Shown: positions 9,748 through 17,352 of the stretch, in pieces
Layout of the letters: each line of letters starts with the position of its first letter
Position numbering within the stretch: the first letter of the stretch is position 1
Assembly (NCBI RefSeq): GCF_008634025.1
Contig: NZ_PDCM01000002.1
Span: 3,559,001-3,623,000 of the forward strand
Source: Streptomyces albofaciens JCM 4342
GTDB lineage: Bacteria > Actinomycetota > Actinomycetes > Streptomycetales > Streptomycetaceae
Direction: 5' to 3'
DNA: 64,000 nucleotides
Notes under the pieces: generated by a model
Told to the model about the DNA's origin: nothing
Database searches by the model: none
The model's input: only the letters and a program-made list of their open reading frames with translations
Made by a program: the position numbers and the translations under genes

Positions 9748-10491
9748 TCACTTCCCTTCTTCCCGATCCGCGACGATCTTGGCCAGCGTCGCGGTGATGT
9801 CGGCCTCGGACGCCTCCTTGGTGATGCCGAGGCCGCTCAGCAGTCCCTCGCCGTCCTCCAGCTCCAGCAGCGCGAGCAGGATGTGCTCGGTGCCGACGTA
9901 GTTGTGGCCCAGGCGCAGCGCCTCGCGGAACGTGAGCTCCAGCGCCTTCTTGGCCTGCGCGTCGAACGGGATCAGCGCGGGCATCTCCCCGGCCGCGGCC
10001 GGCAGCGACTCGGTCACCCGCTGCCGGACGGCATCCAGCGTCACGCCCTGCGCCACGATCGCCCGCGCCGCGAGGCCGTCCGGCTCGGCCAGCAGGCCGA
10101 GCACCAGGTGGGCGGTGCCGATCTGGTTGTTGCCCGCGGCGTGGGCCTCGTTCTGCGAGGTCACCACCACGTTGCGGGCGCGTTCCGTGTAGCGGCCGAA
10201 GCCCTGGCTGGGGTCGAGGTCGGACGCCTCGCCGGGCGCCTTGGGGACGAACCGCTTCTGGGCCGCCTGCTTGGTGACGCCCATGCTCTTGCCGATGTCC
10301 GTCCAGGAGGCGCCGGAGCGGCGGGCCTGATCCACGAAATGGCCGATCAGGTGGTCGGCGACCTCGCCGAGGTGCTCGGCGGCGAGCACCGCGTCGGTGA
10401 GCTGGTCCAGCGCGTCCGTGTGGACCTTCTTGATGGCCTCGATCAGCTCGTCGAGGCGGACGGGGTGGGTACTGCGGGTGGGTTCGGTCAT
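9748..10491 (-). CDS. Clp N-domain protein with N-terminal HTH
   Basis: 247 residues. The N-terminal third contains SGASWTDIGKSMGVTKQAAQKRF (about residues 58-80), a good helix-turn-helix. The C-terminal two thirds is a double Clp repeat domain: GRYTERARNVVVTSQNEAHAAGNNQIGTAHLVLGLL and a second half with KKALELTFREALRLGHNYVGTEHILLALL, as in the substrate-binding N-domain of ClpA/ClpC. There is no AAA+ module. It may be a DNA-binding regulator whose Clp-N domain contacts a protease or a ligand. Two identical-spacing palindromes lie directly before the start codon, which suggests autoregulation. It is divergent from a TetR gene. Confidence 0.85.
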   Translation of the reverse strand: MTEPTRSTHPVRLDELIEAIKKVHTDALDQLTDAVLAAEHLGEVADHLIGHFVDQARRSGASWTDIGKSMGVTKQAAQKRFVPKAPGEASDLDPSQGFGRYTERARNVVVTSQNEAHAAGNNQIGTAHLVLGLLAEPDGLAARAIVAQGVTLDAVRQRVTESLPAAAGEMPALIPFDAQAKKALELTFREALRLGHNYVGTEHILLALLELEDGEGLLSGLGITKEASEADITATLAKIVADREEGK

Positions 10492-10493
10492 GC

Positions 10494-10539
10494 GTCAACC
10501 GTAAGTTGACGCCCGGTCCACCGTCAACCCCGAGTTGAC
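10494..10539. promoter_or_regulatory. Twin GTCAAC-N5-GTTGAC operators
   Basis: Two perfect inverted repeats with the same design occupy 10494-10510 and 10523-10539, centre to centre 29 bp, about three helical turns. On the minus strand TTGACG inside the distal site could be a -35 box, and TACGGT inside the proximal site a -10 box 18 bp later, ending 2-8 bp from the ATG; a bound protein would block both. The likeliest binder is the HTH/Clp-N protein itself, with the neighbouring TetR protein as the alternative. Confidence 0.65.
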
Positions 10540-10550
10540 GATCTAGCCTT

Positions 10551-10572
10551 TACTGGAGCAGTCGCTCTACTA
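10551..10572. promoter_or_regulatory. Imperfect palindrome before the TetR gene
   Basis: The 22-bp sequence TACTGGAGC-AGTC-GCTCTACTA pairs in seven of nine positions on each arm (GAGC/GCTC core). It lies 8 bp before the TetR start codon, the usual place of an autoregulatory TetR operator. A -10-like TACTAT overlaps its right edge. Confidence 0.5.
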
Positions 10573-10580
10573 TTGTGGTG

Positions 10581-11222
10581 ATGCGTACCGTCAACCCCGA
10601 AGAGCACGCCCGCAAACGGGCCCACATCCTCAGCGCCGCGGCCGAGGAGTTCGCCGCGCACGGCGTGGATGGCACGTCCACCGCCCGTATCTGCCGGGCC
10701 GCCGGGATCGGCTCCGGCACCCTCTTCCACTACTTCGCGACCAAACGCGACATCTTCCACGCGCTGTTCGGCGACGATGTGCCGCGCAACGCCGAAGCGT
10801 GCGCCCGCGCGCTCGCCGCGGACCGGCCGGACGACGGCCTCGACCTCCTGCTCGACCACCTGCTCGCCGACCTCGCCGACCCGCTGGTCCCGGGCCTCGC
10901 CGCCGCGGCCGTCTTCCAGGCCAACCGCGACGAGGAGTTCGCCAGGATGATCCATACGGACAACACGCAGATACGAGCCGCCCTCGCCACCCTGACCGAA
11001 CGGCTCGCCACGGCGGGACGCCGGCTCGCCTTCCCTCCCGAACGGGTCGCCGGCTGGATCCAGAGCCTGATCGACGGCGCCTATCTCACGGCCGACGAAC
11101 CCGGCTTCGACCCCGCGGCGCACGCCGCCGAGCTACGGCGGATCGTCGCCTGGCTGACCGGCCGGGAACGGACCGGCGCGGCCCCGCACCGTACCGGCGG
11201 GCCCGCCCCGTCCCACCCCTGA
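10581..11222 (+). CDS. TetR/AcrR family transcriptional regulator
   Basis: 213-residue regulator. The N-terminal HTH (about residues 9-55) reads RAHILSAAAEEFAAHGVDGTSTARICRAAGIGSGTLFHYFATKRDIFHALF, a classic TetR DNA-binding domain. The C-terminal helical ligand domain cannot be assigned a ligand. Two in-frame GTG codons (10575 and 10578) precede the ATG at 10581; with no ribosome-binding site the transcript is probably leaderless. A palindrome at 10551-10572 suggests self-control. It is divergent from the Clp-N gene and 36 bp upstream of a YqeB-like membrane protein gene, a likely target or operon partner. Confidence 0.92.
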   Translation: MRTVNPEEHARKRAHILSAAAEEFAAHGVDGTSTARICRAAGIGSGTLFHYFATKRDIFHALFGDDVPRNAEACARALAADRPDDGLDLLLDHLLADLADPLVPGLAAAAVFQANRDEEFARMIHTDNTQIRAALATLTERLATAGRRLAFPPERVAGWIQSLIDGAYLTADEPGFDPAAHAAELRRIVAWLTGRERTGAAPHRTGGPAPSHP

Positions 11223-11258
11223 CCTCACCCACCCCGCACCCGAGGGAGAACCGCCCCG

Positions 11259-12122
11259 ATGCCCACCGACAACCCGCCCCCCAAGGCATCGTCACCGTCC
11301 AAGGTTCCGTCTTCGCCCGACCGGACCTCCGTCGGCCCCACCACCGGCGACCGCGCCGTGCTGTGGGCCGGTTTCCCCGTACTGGGAGCGGTGGTGGTGT
11401 GGCTGCTCAGCCGGGCGGCGGGCTGGGTGGCTTCACTGCCCTGGGCGCCGCTGCAAGGGCCGTTCAAGCTGGTCGCGTCCCTGCCCGAACCACAGGTGTC
11501 GATCGGGGCCGCGGTCGTCGGCGCGCTGCTGGGCCTGGCGATCGCGTTCTTCGCCGAGCTGGAGTACGTGACCGGCGTCATCGGCCCCGAGCAGGCCGAA
11601 CTGACCGTGGACCGCGTCTCCCGCACGGTGCCGCGCACGGCGACGGCCGCGGTCTTCAAGGACGGCAAGAGCCTGGTCGTACTCGGCCACGACACCACAG
11701 AACTGGTCCGGATGCGCGGCGACTTCGACACGGAGCGGTTCGCGGCGGCGTTCCGGCGGCACGGCTACCCGTGGCGGCCGGACGGCGACCCGTACGCCGC
11801 CGACTTCCGCCGCTGGGTGACGGCCCAGCCCGACCTGTCCGCCGCCGCCCACGCCCTCCTCAAGGCCCGTGAGCACGCCCTGAAGAAGGGCCACAAGGAG
11901 GACGCCGAGCAGCTGCGGACCGAGCTGGCCGCGCTGGGCATCGTCGTACGGGAAGGGAAGGACAAGGCGCAGCATTGGCGGCGGGTGCGGGCCGCCTCGG
12001 ACGCCCCGGACCGCACTGACACCGACACCGGCAGCGCCACCGACACCAGTAGCGCCACCGACACCAGTAGCGGTACCGACACCGGTAGCGGTACCGACAC
12101 CGGTAGCGGTAGCGGTACCTGA
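11259..12122 (+). CDS. YqeB-like two-helix membrane protein with a CysRS-like C-terminal domain
   Basis: 287 residues. Two hydrophobic segments (about 33-58 and 82-102) flank a short outer loop. A PH-like middle part (VDRVSRTVPRTATAAVFKDGKSLVVLGHDTTELVR) follows. The region ALLKAREHALKKGHKEDAEQLRTELAALGIVVREG (about 205-240) resembles the C-terminal anticodon-binding tail of cysteinyl-tRNA synthetase, a combination I associate with the YqeB family. The last 33 residues are a TDTGSG repeat built from 18-bp units. Function unknown. It lies downstream of and co-directional with the TetR gene. Confidence 0.65.
   Translation: MPTDNPPPKASSPSKVPSSPDRTSVGPTTGDRAVLWAGFPVLGAVVVWLLSRAAGWVASLPWAPLQGPFKLVASLPEPQVSIGAAVVGALLGLAIAFFAELEYVTGVIGPEQAELTVDRVSRTVPRTATAAVFKDGKSLVVLGHDTTELVRMRGDFDTERFAAAFRRHGYPWRPDGDPYAADFRRWVTAQPDLSAAAHALLKAREHALKKGHKEDAEQLRTELAALGIVVREGKDKAQHWRRVRAASDAPDRTDTDTGSATDTSSATDTSSGTDTGSGTDTGSGSGT
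12021..12110 (+). repeat. 18-bp coding tandem repeat, five units
   Basis: Five 18-bp units, consensus ACCGACACCGGTAGCGGT, encode the C-terminal (TDTGSG)n tail of the YqeB-like protein. The units differ at a few positions, and the last two are identical. The repeat length is a multiple of three, so changes in copy number would not shift the frame. Confidence 0.85.
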
Positions 12123-12176
12123 CGCGGCCCGTACCGCCCCGCCCGGCCCCGCACCGCACCGCCCCACCCAGATCCC

Positions 12177-12659
12177 TCAGTCGCTGCCCGGCGTCTTGCC
12201 CGTGCTGACGGCGATCCGGTTCCAGGTGTTGATCGCGAACGTCAGGGTGAGCAGCCCGGCGAGCTCCGTGTCGTCGAAGTGCTCGGCGGCGCGGGCGTAC
12301 TCCTCGTCCGGCACTCCCTGGTCGGCAAGTCGGGTGACCGCTTCCGTCAGGGCGAGCGCGGCCCGTTCCCGTTCCGTGAAGAACCCGCGCGCCTCGCGCC
12401 ACGCGGCGACCATGTCCAGCCGCTCGTCGCTCTCCCCGCGCTTGCGGGCGTCGGTGGTGTGCATGTGGAGGCAGTACGCGCAGTGGTTGAGCTGCGAGGC
12501 GCGGATCTGCACCAGTTCGACGAGGGCCGGGTCCAGGTGCTCGCGGGCGGCGCTGTCGAAGGCGAGGAGGGCCTTGAACGCCTTGGGCGCGGTGCGGGCG
12601 AAGTCGAGGCGGCGGGTGGCGGACGTTTCGGTACCGGCGGTCTGTGTCGTGTTCGTCAT
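12177..12659 (-). CDS. AhpD-like carboxymuconolactone decarboxylase family protein (3)
   Basis: 160 residues with the AhpD core ASQLNHCAYCLHMHTTDARKRGES; the redox Cys pair is Cys60-Cys63. The C-terminal LTFAINTWNRIAVSTGKTPG matches the tails of the two copies at 8-9 kb. The ATG at 12659 was chosen because the upstream codons lie in the promoter shared with the divergent MocR gene. With that gene it forms a second MocR/AhpD cassette, inverted relative to the first. It is likely a thiol peroxidase or a related CMD-fold protein; substrate unknown. Confidence 0.88.
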   Translation of the reverse strand: MTNTTQTAGTETSATRRLDFARTAPKAFKALLAFDSAAREHLDPALVELVQIRASQLNHCAYCLHMHTTDARKRGESDERLDMVAAWREARGFFTERERAALALTEAVTRLADQGVPDEEYARAAEHFDDTELAGLLTLTFAINTWNRIAVSTGKTPGSD

Positions 12660-12706
12660 GTCCTCGAACCTAGGCAGCCGGGCGACCCGCTGTAGGGTGC
12701 GCTTCC

Positions 12707-14158
12707 ATGGGGGGATCATGGGTCAATTCCGCGGCGGTCCTGGGTACGGACCTGCATCTGGAGCTGGTCGGACCGGGCAGCCGGCGGGCCGCGCTCATAC
12801 GGGCGCTGCGTGAGGCCGTACGTACGGGACGGCTCGCGCCCGGCACGAAGCTGCCGCCGTACCGCTCGCTCGCCGCGGACCTGGGCATTGCCCGCAACAC
12901 CGTCGCCGACGCCTACGCGGAACTGGTCGCCGAGGGGTGGCTGAGCGCGCGGCAGGGCTCGGGCACCCGGGTCGCCCAGCGCGCGGAACCGCTGCGCCCC
13001 TCCCCTTCCCCCGCTCCCCGGCCCGTGGCCGCACGCCCCGTGCACAACCTGCTCCAGGGCCAGCCGGACGCCGCCTCGTTCCCCCGTAGCGCATGGCTCA
13101 CATCGGCCCGCCGCGCGCTGACCGCAGCCCCGAATGACGCGTTCGGCCCCGGCGACCCGCGCGGCCGCCCCGAACTGCGGCGCGCGCTGACGGAGTATCT
13201 GGCGCGCGCGAGGGGTGTACGCACCGAGCCCGAACGCATCGTGATCTGCTCAGGCTTCGCGCACGCGCTGCGCCTGCTGTTCGCCAGTCCGGCGGTCGGC
13301 GGGCAGCCGGTCCTCGGCGGACCGCTGGCCGTCGAGGAGTACGGTCTGGAGTTCCACCGGTCGCTGCTGGCAGCTGCGGCGGTACGCACCGTACCCCTCC
13401 CGGTGGACGAACACGGCGTCGATATTGCCGAATTGCCGTCCTCACCCGCCTTACGGGCGGCCCTCCTCACCCCCGCGCACCAATTCCCCACCGGCGTACC
13501 GCTGCACCATGACCGCCGTGCCGCAGCCGTCAACTGGGCGCGCGGCACCGGAAGTCTGATCCTGGAAGACGACTACGACGGCGAGTTCAGGTACGACCGG
13601 CAGCCCGTAGGAAGCCTCCAGGGACTCGACCCCGACCACGTCGTCCACATCGGGTCGGTGAGCAAGAGCCTGTCGCCCGCGCTGCGGCTGGGCTGGATGG
13701 TGCTGCCCGAGCACCTGGTGGAACCGGTACTGGCCGCGAAGGGCGAGCGGGAGGCGTGGGCCGGCGTCACGGACCAGCTCACCCTCGCGGACTTCATCGA
13801 GCGCGGCGCGTACGACCGCCATGTGCGCAGCATGCGGTTGCGCTACCGGCGGCGGCGCGACCGGCTGGTGGACGCGGTGGCGGCGAGCGCGCCGCACATC
13901 ACGGTCAGTGGCATCGCGGCCGGTCTGCACGCCGTACTCGAACTGCCCGCGCAGGACGGCGAACAGGGCGAAGAGGCCGCCCTGCGAGCGGCCCGCTGGC
14001 AGGGCCTGGCCCTCGACGGCCTGACCACATACCGCCACCCGGACGCCACCGGCCCCGCCCGCCACGGCCTGGTCGTCGGCTACGCCACCCCGCCGGAGCA
14101 TGCCTTCGGCGCGGCACTGGAGGCGCTGTGCCGGGCGCTGCCGGATCGGCGGGGATAG
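12707..14158 (+). CDS. MocR/PdxR-type GntR regulator with aminotransferase domain (copy 2)
   Basis: 483 residues, collinear with copy 1 (6.4-7.8 kb): N-terminal GntR domain with PPYRSLAADLGIARNTVADAYAELVAEGWLSARQGSGTRVAQRAEPLRP, then an aminotransferase-like domain with LEDDYDGEFRYDRQPVG (about 287-302) and the PLP lysine K320 in GSVSKSLSP. It was chosen to start at the ATG at 12707, which begins MGGSW like the MDDSW of copy 1. TAGGGT at 12693-12698 would be a -10 box for a leaderless mRNA. It probably controls the divergent ahpD-like gene. Confidence 0.9.
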   Translation: MGGSWVNSAAVLGTDLHLELVGPGSRRAALIRALREAVRTGRLAPGTKLPPYRSLAADLGIARNTVADAYAELVAEGWLSARQGSGTRVAQRAEPLRPSPSPAPRPVAARPVHNLLQGQPDAASFPRSAWLTSARRALTAAPNDAFGPGDPRGRPELRRALTEYLARARGVRTEPERIVICSGFAHALRLLFASPAVGGQPVLGGPLAVEEYGLEFHRSLLAAAAVRTVPLPVDEHGVDIAELPSSPALRAALLTPAHQFPTGVPLHHDRRAAAVNWARGTGSLILEDDYDGEFRYDRQPVGSLQGLDPDHVVHIGSVSKSLSPALRLGWMVLPEHLVEPVLAAKGEREAWAGVTDQLTLADFIERGAYDRHVRSMRLRYRRRRDRLVDAVAASAPHITVSGIAAGLHAVLELPAQDGEQGEEAALRAARWQGLALDGLTTYRHPDATGPARHGLVVGYATPPEHAFGAALEALCRALPDRRG

Positions 14159-14166
14159 CGCCGCCG

Positions 14167-14418
14167 CTATTGGCTGCGCTTCTTGACGGGCCTGGAGAAG
14201 ATGCTGACGGGCTCCTCCGTCCGCTTCTCGAAGAGTTTGTGCCCGGTATCGGCCGCGTGTTCACGCATCCAAGTGTTCGTCTGCATGGGAGCGTCCCACA
14301 CGGCAGAACGGGCGCCACACTCCGAACCGCCGATTTTGGTGACACATTCGGCGACGTGTTTGCGGATGCCGGTGATCTGGATTTCCAGACGGGTCGGCGC
14401 GGGAGCGGGAGCTGTCAT
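14167..14418 (-). CDS. Small DUF7848-like protein
   Basis: 83-residue protein, TRLEIQITGIRKHVAECVTKIGGSECGARS then a WMREHAADTGHKLFEKRTEEPVSIFS segment. The spacing of the two cysteines, the WMxxHxxxTGH motif and the ending resemble small Streptomyces proteins that I know as DUF7848, usually beside XRE-DUF5753/DUF397 genes; that is the context here. I chose the ATG at 14418, which has GGAAGG 7 nt upstream, over a longer frame starting at 14535. Function unknown; the Cys/His pattern could bind metal. Confidence 0.65.
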   Translation of the reverse strand: MTAPAPAPTRLEIQITGIRKHVAECVTKIGGSECGARSAVWDAPMQTNTWMREHAADTGHKLFEKRTEEPVSIFSRPVKKRSQ

Positions 14419-14550
14419 GGGGTGACCTTCCGCTCGGCGGGTGTCGGAAGCGGTACCACCGCCATCACTGGTGCGCACAAGAAGCACGCCGTCATGTCCG
14501 CATGAGCACATCAGTCGGTTGAGGTGTTCGGACAAGGTCGACTCCTCTCT

Positions 14551-14622
14551 GTAGTGATTCCACTACCAGGGGGAGCCAGGGTGCTCTACAGTCGGGGTCA
14601 GTTCAACTTGCGCCTATTGAAC
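14551..14622. promoter_or_regulatory. Two palindromes in the XRE gene promoter
   Basis: GTAGTG-ATTC-CACTAC (14551-14566) is a perfect inverted repeat, and GTTCAA-N10-TTGAAC (14601-14622) is another, 35 bp downstream; a further TTGAAC overlaps the XRE start codon. A -10-like TACAGT lies between them near 14587. They are candidate operators for the XRE-DUF5753 regulator or for a divergent control of the DUF7848-like gene. Confidence 0.45.
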
Positions 14623-14642
14623 GACGAGTTAGGTGGTGGCTG

Positions 14643-15470
14643 TTGAACCGGAAAGAGCTGGACCCCGACCGATCCCCCGCTGCACGCTTCGGCGTCCGTC
14701 TGCGTGCACTGCGGGACGAGCAGGGGTGGACGCAAGAAGAACTGGCGGAGCGCTTGGGCTACTCCGGTACGCACATTTCCGCCATCGAAAATGGCCGCCG
14801 TCCCCCAACTCCCCGCTTCGCGACAAGAGCGGACAAGGTACTGGGAACCGGTGATCGTCTTGAACGTCAGGGACGGTCCGTGCGCCAGCCGGCGCTGATA
14901 GAAGGGCTCCCTGAGTACGTAGGGCATGAGGCACGGGCAGCAGAAATCCGGCTCTACGATGTAGGCGTCATCCCCGGCCTCCTTCAGACACCGGAGTACG
15001 CAACGGTCATCGCCAAGAGCGCCGTAAAACGGGGAGCGATCACACCTGACCAGGCGGACGAGCGTGTGGCGCTAGTGGCAAAACGACAAGCCGCGCTCGC
15101 TCGAACGCCTTCACCGCAGGTCTTCGTGGTACTGGACGAAAGCTGCATCCGGCGGTCTATCGGTACACCCGATGTCATGGACGCCCAGTGGGATCGCCTA
15201 GTCGAGTTTGCGGAGATGCCGAACACCGTGTTCCAGATCGCCCCGTTCGCCTTGGGTGAGCGCCGTCCGCTCAGCCTGCCGCTTTACGTCCTCACCCTGC
15301 CGGACCGCAAGCTCATGTCGTACGCAGAATCCGCCCAACAGGGCTACCTTGAAAGGGACATGGTGTCGGTGCTGCCTCTGCTGGCGGCCTACCATCAGCT
15401 GCAAGCTGAAGCGCTCTCCCAAGCGTCGTCCCTGGCCTTGATCGAACAGCTACGAAAGGGCACCCCGTGA
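14643..15470 (+). CDS. XRE-family regulator with DUF5753 domain
   Basis: 275 residues: N-terminal XRE helix-turn-helix (about 14-65; RALRDEQGWTQEELAERLGYSGTHISAIENGRRPP) followed by a DUF5753 domain starting at LIEGLPEYVGHEARAAEIRLYDVGVIPGLLQTPEYA. This is the WhiJ-like class of Streptomyces regulators, often paired with a DUF397 protein that modulates DNA binding. TTG at 14643 is the start, with AGGTGG six bases before it. Its stop overlaps the GTG of the first DUF397 gene, so the pair is translationally coupled. The base composition is slightly lower in GC than the neighbours. Confidence 0.93.
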   Translation: MNRKELDPDRSPAARFGVRLRALRDEQGWTQEELAERLGYSGTHISAIENGRRPPTPRFATRADKVLGTGDRLERQGRSVRQPALIEGLPEYVGHEARAAEIRLYDVGVIPGLLQTPEYATVIAKSAVKRGAITPDQADERVALVAKRQAALARTPSPQVFVVLDESCIRRSIGTPDVMDAQWDRLVEFAEMPNTVFQIAPFALGERRPLSLPLYVLTLPDRKLMSYAESAQQGYLERDMVSVLPLLAAYHQLQAEALSQASSLALIEQLRKGTP

Positions 15471-15667
15471 CCACCGAGACCCCCCGTTGGTTCAAGTCCT
15501 CCTACAGCGAAAACGGCGGCGTCTGCATAGAGGTAGCCACCAACCTCACCACCACGCGCGGCGTGGTCCCCGTCAGGGACTCCAAGAACCCGCACGGGCC
15601 GGTCCTGACTCTCACCCTCGACGCGTGGGCCGAATTGGTCGAGTTCGCCCGGCAGGCCACCGTTTGA
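15467..15667 (+). CDS. DUF397 domain protein (1)
   Basis: 66-residue protein made of one DUF397 domain: RWFKSSYSENGGVCIEVATN, then VPVRDSKNPHGPVLTLTLDAWAELVEFAR. GTG start overlaps the XRE stop by four bases (GTGA). DUF397 proteins are known small partners of XRE-DUF5753 regulators in streptomycetes. A second copy follows after 40 bp. Confidence 0.93.
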   Translation: MTTETPRWFKSSYSENGGVCIEVATNLTTTRGVVPVRDSKNPHGPVLTLTLDAWAELVEFARQATV

Positions 15668-15707
15668 CCTCTGGCGACCGGCCACGTCAGCTACGAAGGG
15701 ACTCACC

Positions 15708-15908
15708 ATGACCACCGACTCCCCCCGCTGGGTCAAGTCCTCTTACAGCAACAACGGAGGCCAATGCATCGAGATCGCCACCAACCTCGTCACCACACAC
15801 GGCGTGATCCCCGTCCGCGACTCCAAGAACCCGGACGGTCCGGCCCTGGCGCTGACCCCCGGCGCCTGGGCCGAACTTGTCGACTTCGCCCGGGGGCTCG
15901 CCACCTGA
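15708..15908 (+). CDS. DUF397 domain protein (2)
   Basis: 66-residue tandem paralogue of the preceding gene: RWVKSSYSNNGGQCIEIATN and VIPVRDSKNPDGPALALTPGAWAELVDFARG. ATG at 15708, about 10 nt after GAAGGGA. The two copies differ at roughly a third of positions, including charge changes in the first half, which could give different partner preference. It ends the operon; a protease gene converges from the other side. Confidence 0.92.
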   Translation: MTTDSPRWVKSSYSNNGGQCIEIATNLVTTHGVIPVRDSKNPDGPALALTPGAWAELVDFARGLAT

Positions 15909-15938
15909 GCCCGGCCGGCCTACCGGCGGGTCCTCCCC

Positions 15939-17108
15939 TCACGCGAACTTGCGGCTGATCCCGTCGAAGACCCGCTTCGCCTCCACCCCCAGATGCGGCC
16001 CCGCCAGCCACGTGTGGTCCAGGGAGCCTATGGAACTGTTGGAGACCAGGTAGGTGCGGCCGCCCCGGTTGGTGAACCAGCCGCCGCCGGACGTGCCGCC
16101 GGTCATGGTGCAGCCGATGCGGTGCATCGGGGGCGTGCCGGGGGACATGGTGAGGCGGCCGGGGCGGGAGGGGCAGTTCATCATGCGGGCGCCGTCGTAG
16201 GGGGGTGCGGCCGGGTAGCCGAAGGCCTGGAGGCCGTTGATGTGGTCGGCGGAGGGGGCGCCGAACCAGACCGGCAGTGCCGCGCCGACCGTTTCCTGGA
16301 GCGACTTGCCGCCGCCGCGTTCCGGACGGACGTGGAGCACGGCGAAGTCGTAGGCGGAACCGGCGTTGCCGGACTTCGTGCTGCCCATGTCGATCCACTC
16401 GCCGGACGTGGTGACCCAGTTGGCCCACCACACGCCGTACGGCGCGACTTCCTGCGCCGGGGCCCGGCCGACCTGGCTCATCGGCAGGCCCTCGTCGTTG
16501 TAGGACGGCACGAAGACGATATTGCGCATCCACCCGCCGCTCTTGCCGGTGTGCACGCAGTGGCCGGCGGTCCACACGAGGTTGGATTTGCCGGGGTGCG
16601 CCGGGTCCTCGACCACGGTGCCGGAGCAGACCATCGGGCCCTGCGGACTGTCGAACATGATCTTGCCGATGGGGGCCATGTGCTGGTGGTACGGGCGCGC
16701 CACCTGCTGCGCCTGTACCGGGCGCGGCTCGGGGTCGGTGCCGCCGTCGGCCGTGCCGGCGCTCTGGGCGGTGACGTCCGGGGTGGTCTTCGCCTCGGCC
16801 ATCCGGGACGGGTTCCACAGGTCCTTGATGATCGGGTTGGCGAACTCGGAGGCCTTGCGGGACCACTGGTCCCAGTCCTTCCAGCCGTCCTTCTCCCACT
16901 TCTTGATGCCGTCCAGGTCGGACGGCAGCCCGTTGGGCAGGTCGGGCCCGCCGGCGTCCTGGCCCGCCGCGCCCTTCCTGTCCCCGGCCGCGGCCGAACT
17001 CCCTGGCCCGGCGGCGGCCTTGTCGTCGCCGGGGCCGCAGGCGGTGACGGCGGTGAGCAGCGTGACCACCGCGGCGGCGGCCGCGGCGGTACGGCGTATG
17101 GCAGGCAT
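15939..17108 (-). CDS. Secreted lipoprotein trypsin-like serine protease
   Basis: 389 residues. The N-terminal signal has a lipobox (VTAC, Cys24), so the protein is expected to be anchored on the outer face of the membrane. After a low-complexity linker and a WEKDGWKDWDQWSRKASEF helix (70-90), the S1/V8-like domain shows the catalytic triad: His183 in VWTAGHCVH, Asp254 in SAYDFAVLHV and Ser340 in GGTSGGGWF. Cys161/Cys184 and Cys312/Cys333 may form disulfides. The ATG at 17108 was preferred over an upstream start at 17180 because it gives a clean signal peptide. Target unknown. Confidence 0.9.
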   Translation of the reverse strand: MPAIRRTAAAAAAVVTLLTAVTACGPGDDKAAAGPGSSAAAGDRKGAAGQDAGGPDLPNGLPSDLDGIKKWEKDGWKDWDQWSRKASEFANPIIKDLWNPSRMAEAKTTPDVTAQSAGTADGGTDPEPRPVQAQQVARPYHQHMAPIGKIMFDSPQGPMVCSGTVVEDPAHPGKSNLVWTAGHCVHTGKSGGWMRNIVFVPSYNDEGLPMSQVGRAPAQEVAPYGVWWANWVTTSGEWIDMGSTKSGNAGSAYDFAVLHVRPERGGGKSLQETVGAALPVWFGAPSADHINGLQAFGYPAAPPYDGARMMNCPSRPGRLTMSPGTPPMHRIGCTMTGGTSGGGWFTNRGGRTYLVSNSSIGSLDHTWLAGPHLGVEAKRVFDGISRKFA

Positions 17109-17278
17109 GGAGCGGGTTCCCCCTGGTGCGTCCGGTGAAGCGGCATCGAGCGGCCTGCCCCCGGCCGGGGGCGTGTCCACTATGCCTGTGGGGGACGCGG
17201 GAGCAGGGGTGAGGGGTTGCGGTCGGCGACGGCTGCTTCGATCACGCGCTTACGGACCGCCCGGTGCCGCCCGGCGGA

Positions 17279-17341
17279 CCGTCCGACGCACCGCCCGGCG
17301 CACCACCCCGGCGGGCCGTCCGACGCACCGTCCGGCGCACC
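17279..17341. repeat. 26-bp imperfect direct repeats
   Basis: The spacer between the protease and response-regulator genes holds two copies of a 26-bp sequence beginning CCGTCCGACGCACCG (17279-17304 and 17316-17341), with one mismatch and an offset of 37 bp, within a run of similar CCG-rich words. No gene is evident here. Confidence 0.6.
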
Positions 17342-17352
17342 GCCCGCGCGCC

